From Arthrobacter sp. SW1 (GTDB lineage: Bacteria > Actinomycetota > Actinomycetes > Actinomycetales > Micrococcaceae), in assembly GCF_001766675.1 (NCBI RefSeq), contig NZ_MJLT01000012.1:310001-374000 (forward strand): a stretch of 64,000 nt of DNA, in the 5' to 3' direction. A program made the position numbers and the translations under genes. Shown piece after piece: positions 58,750 through 64,000 of this stretch. The notes beneath the pieces were generated by a model. That model was not told where the DNA came from, did no database searches, and saw only the letters and a program-made list of their open reading frames with translations. Within the stretch, counting starts at the first letter, position 1. Each line of letters starts with the position of its first letter.

Positions 58750-59964
58750 GTGGATCCAGTGCTCGTCGGTGTCATCGCAGGCCTTATCGGCTTGTCCTGT
58801 GGTGTGTTGGGCGTGCTCGCGTTCAGGCTGAGCGAACGGCAGCGCACCATCACCGATGTCGACGTCGATGAGCCGCTCCTGCCTGAAGGCGCCGCGGAAG
58901 TCCTTTCCGTCGTCGGGCGCGCCTTTGTGGTGGTTGACGCGATCGACGGCGTGGTCCGCGCAAGTCCCGCCGCGTACGCCTACGGCCTGGTGCGCGGGCA
59001 CACCGTGGTCCACAAGCAACTGCTGGACATGACGGCGAAGGTCCGCCGGGACGGCGTGATCCTCGAAGAAACCCTCGAACTTCCCCGCGGCCCCATGGGC
59101 AAGGGAAGCATCGTGGTGCAGGTCAGGGCCGCCATGCTCGGGTGGGAGTACATCGTGCTGCTGGCCGATGACCGCACTGAGATCACCCGCACCGAGGAAA
59201 TCCGCAACGACTTCGTCGCCAACGTCTCGCACGAACTCAAGACCCCGGTAGGCGCCATCTCCCTCCTGGCGGAGGCCCTTGAAGCGAGCCCGGATGACGA
59301 GGAAGCGGTCCGCCGCTTTGCCCGGCGCATGCACAAGGAATCCGGCCGCCTGGCCGCGCTGGTGCAGGACATCATCGAACTTTCCCGGCTGCAGGGCGCC
59401 AACGTGGCGCAGCAAGGGCATGCCGTGGACATCAACAGCGTGGTGGCCGAGGCCGTGGACCGCTCCCAGCTGCCGGCCGAAAGCAAGAACATCACCATCG
59501 TGGTCGGCGGACGCAGCGACTCCCAGGTCTTCGGCGACCAGGACCTCCTCGTCACCGCACTGCGCAACCTCATCGACAACGCCATCCGCTACTCGCCGGA
59601 AAACACCCGCGTCGGCGTCGGCGTCCGCACCAAGGAAGGCGTCGTCGCCATCTCGGTGACGGACCAGGGCGAGGGCATCGGCCCCGAGGAACAGGACCGG
59701 GTCTTCGAACGCTTCTACCGCGTGGACGCCGCCCGCTCCCGCCAGACCGGCGGCACCGGCCTCGGCCTGAGCATCGTCAAGCACGTGGTGTCCAACCACG
59801 GCGGCGAGGTCACCCTGTGGTCCCAGCCGGGCCAGGGATCGACGTTCACCATCCGGCTGCCTGAGCTTGAAGGCCAGGAAGCCGACGACGCCGGAGCGGC
59901 ACCGCGCGGCGCGATTCAGACCGCGGGCGCGGCCAGCGCCCATGAGCAAGGAGCAAGTGCTTGA
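58750..59964 (+). CDS. senX3: Phosphate-sensing histidine kinase SenX3
   Basis: A 404-residue sensor kinase with one N-terminal membrane helix (residues 2-25), a PAS-like domain (about 40-140), a HisKA domain with phospho-acceptor His161 (VSHELKTP), and a HATPase domain with N-box NLIDNAIRYSP near 273 and G-boxes DQGEGIG and GTGLGLS. It phosphorylates RegX3 under phosphate limitation. Its stop overlaps the regX3 start. The PHO box upstream indicates autoregulation. Confidence 0.94.
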   Translation: MDPVLVGVIAGLIGLSCGVLGVLAFRLSERQRTITDVDVDEPLLPEGAAEVLSVVGRAFVVVDAIDGVVRASPAAYAYGLVRGHTVVHKQLLDMTAKVRRDGVILEETLELPRGPMGKGSIVVQVRAAMLGWEYIVLLADDRTEITRTEEIRNDFVANVSHELKTPVGAISLLAEALEASPDDEEAVRRFARRMHKESGRLAALVQDIIELSRLQGANVAQQGHAVDINSVVAEAVDRSQLPAESKNITIVVGGRSDSQVFGDQDLLVTALRNLIDNAIRYSPENTRVGVGVRTKEGVVAISVTDQGEGIGPEEQDRVFERFYRVDAARSRQTGGTGLGLSIVKHVVSNHGGEVTLWSQPGQGSTFTIRLPELEGQEADDAGAAPRGAIQTAGAASAHEQGASA

Positions 59965-60641
59965 GCAGGATTCTCATTGTGGAGGACGAGGAGTCCTTCA
60001 GCGATCCCTTGTCCTATCTGCTGGGCAAGGAAGGCTTTGACGTCCAGGTGGTGGACAACGGCAGCGACGCCCTGGTGGAGTTCGACCGCAACGGAGCCGA
60101 CCTGGTGCTCCTGGACCTCCAGCTTCCCGGCACTCCGGGAACCGAGGTGTGCCGGCAGCTGCGCCAGCGCTCCGGTGTCCCGGTGATCATGCTGACGGCC
60201 AAGGACTCGGAGATCGACAAGGTGGTGGGCCTTGAGCTCGGCGCCGACGACTACGTCACCAAGCCCTACTCCTCCCGTGAGCTCGTGGCACGCGTCCGCG
60301 CGGTCCTCCGCCGCCAGGGCGAACCCGAAGAACTCATCACCTCCACCGTTCAGGCCGGCCCCGTGCGCATGGACATCGAACGGCACGTGGTCAGCGTCAA
60401 CGGTGAACAGGTGGCCCTGCCCCTGAAGGAGTTCGAGCTCCTGGAGATGCTCCTGCGCAACTCGGGCCGGGTGCTCACCCGCGGCCAGCTGATCGACCGT
60501 GTGTGGGGCTCCGACTACGTGGGGGACACCAAGACCCTCGATGTCCATGTGAAGCGCCTCCGCGGCAAGATCGAACCTGATCCTTCGGCGCCGCGCTACC
60601 TGGTCACCGTGCGCGGCCTCGGCTACAAGTTCGAGCCGTAA
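59961..60641 (+). CDS. regX3: Phosphate-responsive response regulator RegX3
   Basis: A 226-residue OmpR-type regulator. The receiver domain has an acidic pocket in VEDEES and phospho-acceptor Asp52 (LLDLQLPG), with the KPYSSREL Lys; the C-terminal winged helix ends VRGLGYKFEP. It starts at TTG 59961 with AAGGAG six bases upstream, overlapping the senX3 stop. It should bind the PHO box upstream of senX3 and activate phosphate-scavenging genes. A 34-bp palindromic terminator follows. Confidence 0.95.
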   Translation: MSRILIVEDEESFSDPLSYLLGKEGFDVQVVDNGSDALVEFDRNGADLVLLDLQLPGTPGTEVCRQLRQRSGVPVIMLTAKDSEIDKVVGLELGADDYVTKPYSSRELVARVRAVLRRQGEPEELITSTVQAGPVRMDIERHVVSVNGEQVALPLKEFELLEMLLRNSGRVLTRGQLIDRVWGSDYVGDTKTLDVHVKRLRGKIEPDPSAPRYLVTVRGLGYKFEP

Positions 60642-60696
60642 GCCGCTTCGCTCGCCCCGGTTGGCATGAGCCGCGGATACAAGCGACGGATACGCA

Positions 60697-60730
60697 AAAG
60701 GAGGGGCTCCCCGCGGGGAGCCCCTCCTTT
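60697..60730. terminator. 34-bp palindromic terminator between regX3 and the lipoprotein gene
   Basis: AAAGGAGGGGCTCCCCG is followed by its exact reverse complement, 55 bases after regX3 and 31 before the convergent stop. Confidence 0.85.
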
Positions 60731-60761
60731 GTGCTTTGGCAGCTTGTGCTTTGCCCGGACC

Positions 60762-61418
60762 TTAGTGGCCGGACTCGCTCGGCGTTGCCGAGGGTTCTGC
60801 GCCGTGCGACTCTTCGGTACCGTGCGATTCCTCGGTGCCGTGGCTTTCTTCGGTGCCGTGCGATTCCTCGGTGCCGTGGCCTTCGCCCTCGTGGGCGCTT
60901 TCGGTGGAGCTCGGGGTCGGCGACGGGGTGGCGCCTTCAGGCAGGTACTTGGTGTATTCCACCAGCGAACCGTCCAGGACCGGAACCTGCAGCTTTGCGG
61001 AGTCCGAACCGGCGGAGATGGAAACAGTCACCAGGGAGCCCGGGTTGCCGCCGGTGGTGCTCAGGATGGCGGAGTCGCTTTCCTCGTTGAGGTAGGTCTC
61101 GGCACTGGCCTTCACCGGGATGCTGGTCTGGGCGCCGTTGGCACCGTCGATCACCAGGGTGGCGTCGGAGGAGGACTGGTTGAACACGGCGCCGATGACG
61201 CGGCCCTTCTTGTCTGCGCCGGTGGAGACAATGGCGATGTTACGCAGTTCCAGCGAACCGAGGTCTGCTTTGACTCCGTCAGAGGCTGCGTACTGGTGGC
61301 TGGTCTGCTGGGCGTTGATGTAGCCGCAGCCGGTCACGGACAGAAGGCCGGCACCGATGGCCACAGCCGCCATGGCCAGCTTGCCGCGCTGGACACGGTT
61401 CATCGCAGGATTGCGCAC
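60762..61418 (-). CDS. Lipoprotein with His-rich repeated tail
   Basis: A 218-residue lipoprotein: a signal peptide with lipobox VTGC (Cys31), a beta-rich domain (about 45-165; IAIVSTGADKKGRVIGAVFN) and a disordered Ser/Pro/Thr linker. The last 40 residues contain four exact or near-exact copies of GTEESH, followed by more Glu and His. At least seven His in the tail could bind metal ions. GTG 61418 follows GAGGAG. The domain family is common next to carD in Arthrobacter-like genomes but has no known role. Confidence 0.8.
   Translation of the reverse strand: MRNPAMNRVQRGKLAMAAVAIGAGLLSVTGCGYINAQQTSHQYAASDGVKADLGSLELRNIAIVSTGADKKGRVIGAVFNQSSSDATLVIDGANGAQTSIPVKASAETYLNEESDSAILSTTGGNPGSLVTVSISAGSDSAKLQVPVLDGSLVEYTKYLPEGATPSPTPSSTESAHEGEGHGTEESHGTEESHGTEESHGTEESHGAEPSATPSESGH
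60801..60872. repeat. Four 18-bp tandem repeats coding GTEESH units
   Basis: Units of 18 bases (60801, 60819, 60837, 60855) differ at one to four bases, encode the same six residues and keep the frame, so copy number can change without breaking the gene. Confidence 0.88.
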
Positions 61419-61667
61419 GACACGTACTCCTCTAAGAGTGAATGGGACACTTTTTCAGGCATAGCCTATCGGCAAACCATGTAAAACAAGGATTCCTGTA
61501 CGGAATGTGGCCGGCGCCCCGCGGTCCCGGCAGCGCCGCGCCGAGGCAGTCACATGCACTTTTGGGGACATTCGTCAAGAGGGTTCGCTGCGGGCCAATT
61601 GCCCCACTTCCGCGTGATTCCGGGCTTCCAGGCCGATGCCCGGGCCAGTCGTATGCCTTAAACGTGA

Positions 61668-61673
61668 TAAACT
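61668..61673 (+). promoter_or_regulatory. -10 box of carD
   Basis: TAAACT 27 bases before the carD start; GGGAAAGGGGAAAG provides the ribosome site. No clear -35 is seen. The rest of the 281-base gap upstream shows nothing else. Confidence 0.5.
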
Positions 61674-61699
61674 AGTCTGCGGGAAAGGGGAAAGTCCAC

Positions 61700-62182
61700 A
61701 TGGTTTTTGAGGTCGGCGAGACAGTAGTTTACCCTCACCACGGTGCAGCGAAGATTGAGGAAATCAAGATGCGCACCATCAAGGGCGAAGAGAAGATGTA
61801 TCTCAAGCTCAAGGTGGCTCAGGGTGATCTGACCATTGAAGTTCCAGCAGAGAACGTTGACCTTGTTGGGGTTCGTGACGTGGTGGGCAAGGAAGGCCTG
61901 GAGCACGTTTTCGACGTCCTCCGCGCCGAGTTCACCGAAGAACCCACCAACTGGTCGCGTCGTTACAAGGCAAACCTGGAGAAGCTTGCTTCCGGTGACG
62001 TCATCAAGGTTGCAGAGGTTGTCCGCGACCTGTGGCGCCGGGATCACGACCGCGGCCTCTCCGCGGGCGAGAAGCGGATGCTGGCCAAGGCCCGCCAGAT
62101 TCTGATTTCAGAACTGGCCTTGGCGGAAAAGACCGACGAAGAGAAGGCAGCAAGCGTTCTCGACGAGGTCCTGGCTTCCTGA
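61700..62182 (+). CDS. carD: CarD-family RNA polymerase-binding regulator
   Basis: A 160-residue CarD/CdnL protein: an N-terminal Tudor-like RNAP beta-binding domain (1-55, [15 protein letters not shown]) and a C-terminal helical DNA-binding domain (65-160). It stabilises open complexes at rRNA and housekeeping promoters and is essential in mycobacteria. GGGGAAAG lies 5 bases upstream. The carD-ispD-ispF-cysS order is conserved in actinobacteria. Confidence 0.96.
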   Translation: MVFEVGETVVYPHHGAAKIEEIKMRTIKGEEKMYLKLKVAQGDLTIEVPAENVDLVGVRDVVGKEGLEHVFDVLRAEFTEEPTNWSRRYKANLEKLASGDVIKVAEVVRDLWRRDHDRGLSAGEKRMLAKARQILISELALAEKTDEEKAASVLDEVLAS

Positions 62183-62190
62183 GAATTGAA

Positions 62191-62220
62191 CCCCGGCAGC
62201 ACCGAACGGTGCGGCCGGGG
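62191..62220 (+). terminator. Intrinsic terminator of carD
   Basis: CCCCGGC..GCACC pairs with GGTGC..GCCGGGG (one mismatch), followed directly by TTTCTTTT. Confidence 0.88.
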
Positions 62221-62269
62221 TTTCTTTTGCCCACTCGCTGAACCCGCTCGCGGAGCCTGTCCGCTCACG

Positions 62270-62275
62270 TAGGCT
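62270..62275 (+). promoter_or_regulatory. Leaderless-type -10 box of ispD
   Basis: TAGGCT is followed by six bases and ATG 62282. Together with the carD terminator it shows that ispD is transcribed separately from carD. Confidence 0.55.
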
Positions 62276-62281
62276 TGGCGC

Positions 62282-63064
62282 ATGAGTACACCATCCCCGG
62301 CGGGGGCGACCGCCGTCGTCGTCGTGGCAGCCGGCTCCGGCCAGCGCCTCGGTTACGGCATGCCCAAAGCGAGAGTGCCCCTCGGCGGGGAAACAATCCT
62401 GACCCACGCGCTGCGTGGCGTGGCCGCGGCCGGCATCGCCCGGCAGGTCTGCGTGGCCGTCCCGGAAGGGGACAGCGAATTGCGCGCGTTGTGCGAGGAG
62501 TTCGCGGCGGAGAACGGTCCGGACGGCCCGCTGCTGAGCGTCGTCGACGGCGGCGCCACCCGCTCGGAATCGGTGCGGGCAGCGCTGGAAGCCGTCCTCG
62601 AGGGGACCCGGTGGGTCCTGGTCCACGACGCCGCCCGCGCGCTGACCCCGGACCGCGTGTTCCACCGGGTGGCGGACGCCTTGGCGGCCGGGGCAAAGGC
62701 CGTCATCCCGGCGATGCCGGTCGTCGATACGGTCAAGACCGTCGTCGCGAGCGAAGGCGGGGACGCTGAAATCGCTCCGGAACTGGTCACCGGAACGGCG
62801 CCCCGCGAAGAACTGCGCGCGGTCCAGACCCCCCAGGGCTTCGATCTTGAAACCCTGCTGCAGGCCCACGATTCGGCCGCTTCCTCCGGCGACGGCCACG
62901 CTGCCGCCATCACGGATGACGCCATGCTGGTCGAGCTCCTCGGAACGCCGGTGCACGTGGTGAAGGGCGCCAGCCAGTCGCTCAAGATCACCACTCCGCT
63001 GGACCTGATCATCGCCGAAGGCCTCCTCGAAGGCCCGCTTGGAATGCGTTGGGTGGAGGGCTGA
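62282..63064 (+). CDS. ispD: 2-C-methyl-D-erythritol 4-phosphate cytidylyltransferase
   Basis: A 260-residue nucleotidyltransferase with the N-terminal CTP motif [18 protein letters not shown] (13-30), the substrate loop [10 protein letters not shown] and TPQGF near residue 183. It makes CDP-methylerythritol in the non-mevalonate (MEP) isoprenoid pathway. It overlaps ispF by TGATG. Confidence 0.96.
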   Translation: MSTPSPAGATAVVVVAAGSGQRLGYGMPKARVPLGGETILTHALRGVAAAGIARQVCVAVPEGDSELRALCEEFAAENGPDGPLLSVVDGGATRSESVRAALEAVLEGTRWVLVHDAARALTPDRVFHRVADALAAGAKAVIPAMPVVDTVKTVVASEGGDAEIAPELVTGTAPREELRAVQTPQGFDLETLLQAHDSAASSGDGHAAAITDDAMLVELLGTPVHVVKGASQSLKITTPLDLIIAEGLLEGPLGMRWVEG

Positions 63065-63591
63065 TGGTGTACGAACCGATCCTGCCGCGCACCGGAGTCG
63101 GCGTGGACGTGCACGCTTACGCTGCCGACGACGACCCGCAGCCCCTGTGGCTGGGCGGCCTCTTCTGGGAGGGCGAACGCGGGCTGTCCGGACATTCCGA
63201 CGGCGATTGCGTCGCCCACGCGGCGGCCGACGCCCTCTTCTCGGCCTGCGGCATCGGCGATCTCGGCACGCACTTCGGCACGGACCGGCCCGAATACGCG
63301 GGCGCTTCCGGCACCACGCTGCTCAGCGAGGCTGCGCGGATCGTGCGTGAGGCCGGATTCGAGATCGGCAACATCGCGGTCCAGTTCGTCGCCAACCGCC
63401 CCAAGTTCGGACCGCGGCGCGAGGAATCCCAGCGGGTGCTCAGCGAGGCCGCAGGCGCCCCTGTCAGCGTCAGCGCCACCACCAGCGACGGCCTCGGCTT
63501 CACGGGCCGCGGCGAGGGCATTTCCGCCGTGGCCACCGCACTGGTCTATCCGGTAGCCGGGCGCCCCTCGGCAGACTCTCCCATCGGATAA
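63064..63591 (+). CDS. ispF: 2-C-methyl-D-erythritol 2,4-cyclodiphosphate synthase
   Basis: A 175-residue MEP-pathway enzyme. Zinc ligands are Asp15, His17 (GVDVHAY) and His52 (VAHAAADAL), with the flexible-loop GHSDGD and the late [14 protein letters not shown] motif. ATG 63064 overlaps the ispD stop and has GGAGG upstream. It catalyses the second step after IspD and makes the cyclic diphosphate. Confidence 0.96.
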   Translation: MVYEPILPRTGVGVDVHAYAADDDPQPLWLGGLFWEGERGLSGHSDGDCVAHAAADALFSACGIGDLGTHFGTDRPEYAGASGTTLLSEAARIVREAGFEIGNIAVQFVANRPKFGPRREESQRVLSEAAGAPVSVSATTSDGLGFTGRGEGISAVATALVYPVAGRPSADSPIG

Positions 63592-63594
63592 TCT
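63589..63594 (+). promoter_or_regulatory. Leaderless-type -10 box of cysS
   Basis: TAATCT is followed by six bases and GTG 63601. Confidence 0.55.
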
Positions 63595-63600
63595 GGAGCG

Positions 63601-64000
63601 GTGACCCTGCGCTTTTACGACACCGCCTCCGCCGAAGTCCGCGACTTCGTTCCCCTCGAAGCCGGAAAGGCCAGCGTCTACTACTGCGGTGCCACGGTGC
63701 AGGGCATGCCGCACGTGGGCCATGTCCGCTCGGCCATCGCCTTCGACCAGCTGACCCGCTGGCTCGAATACCGGGGTCTGCGCGTCACCGTGGTCCGCAA
63801 CGTCACGGACATCGACGACAAGATCCTTGCCAAGTCCGCCGACTCCTTCGGCCCGGACTTCGAATACGGCCCGGATACGGTCCGCGAAGAGGAGTGGTGG
63901 GCCTTGGCCTACCGCTACGAGCAGGAATTCGAGAAGGCCTACGAAACGCTCGGCGTGCAGCGGCCCACCTACGAACCCCGCGCCACGGGCCACATCCCGG
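63601..64000 (+). CDS. cysS: Cysteinyl-tRNA synthetase, 3' end missing
   Basis: The first 133 codons of CysRS, open to the end of the window. The zinc ligand Cys29 (YYCGATVQG) and the class I HIGH motif as HVGH (38-41) are present, followed by NVTDIDDKI. It charges tRNA-Cys. The start is GTG 63601, ten bases after ispF, supported by the -10 box. The order ispF-cysS is usual in actinobacteria. Confidence 0.95.
   Translation, partial: MTLRFYDTASAEVRDFVPLEAGKASVYYCGATVQGMPHVGHVRSAIAFDQLTRWLEYRGLRVTVVRNVTDIDDKILAKSADSFGPDFEYGPDTVREEEWWALAYRYEQEFEKAYETLGVQRPTYEPRATGHIP

Overview
The window is chromosomal DNA from a high-GC actinobacterium, most likely Arthrobacter/Pseudarthrobacter (Micrococcaceae). 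This rests on the GC-rich codon use, CarD, the proteasome activator Bpa, GTP-dependent PEP carboxykinase, SenX3/RegX3, the non-mevalonate isoprenoid genes ispD-ispF next to cysS, many GTG/TTG starts, and the many genes whose -10 box sits 6-7 bases before the start codon (leaderless mRNAs). No phage, insertion sequence, integron or CRISPR array was seen. Four tRNA genes are present: Arg-ACG, Ser-GCU, Ser-UGA and Thr-CGU.

Layout. 1-8.4 kb: the end of an EamA-type exporter, a TetR regulator, and a divergent operon of an amidohydrolase plus a complete peptide-type ABC importer. A 41-bp palindrome lies in the divergent gap. 8.4-12.5 kb: a small membrane protein, then an overlapping three-gene operon of a degenerate ABC ATPase, a YhgE/Pip membrane protein and a TetR regulator, with a perfect 26-bp operator over its promoter. 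This is the best candidate for an undescribed system in the window. 12.5-21.1 kb: a flavin disulfide reductase with an altered active site, a FadR-type regulator, an M20 amidohydrolase, tRNA-Arg, pckG with a CRP-like site upstream, and a phosphomannomutase operon ending in an NsrR-like Rrf2 regulator. 21.2-23.7 kb: a RecQ helicase fused to a phosphoribosyltransferase-like tail, a 22-bp tandem repeat and tRNA-Ser. 23.7-29 kb: iron-siderophore uptake, with two duplicated binding lipoproteins divergent from two FecCD permeases and an ATPase across one DtxR-type box.

29-41 kb: a prolyl oligopeptidase divergent from an FAD/NAD(P)-binding protein, a 1499-residue secreted nuclease/5'-nucleotidase, a lipoprotein, a VOC protein, an SRAP (HMCES/YedK) protein and tRNA-Ser. 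41-50 kb: a quinone oxidoreductase with a PadR regulator, cstA-ybdD, bpa with a helical partner gene, an aldo/keto reductase, an HxlR regulator divergent from an oxidoreductase, a small frameshifted membrane protein, a PAP2-like protein and tRNA-Thr. 50-56 kb: a phosphonatase-like hydrolase, the tmk-holB-tripeptidyl aminopeptidase operon and a trans-sulfuration enzyme.

55.7-64 kb is the conserved housekeeping block: DUF2516 protein, methyltransferase, gpmA, phoU / senX3-regX3 around a repeated PHO box, a His-rich lipoprotein, carD, ispD-ispF and the start of cysS. Phosphate control (PHO box, PhoU, SenX3/RegX3) and iron control (DtxR box) are the clearest regulatory circuits. Many convergent junctions carry long, near-perfect hairpins. 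Two comparable inverted repeats sit instead in divergent promoter regions.
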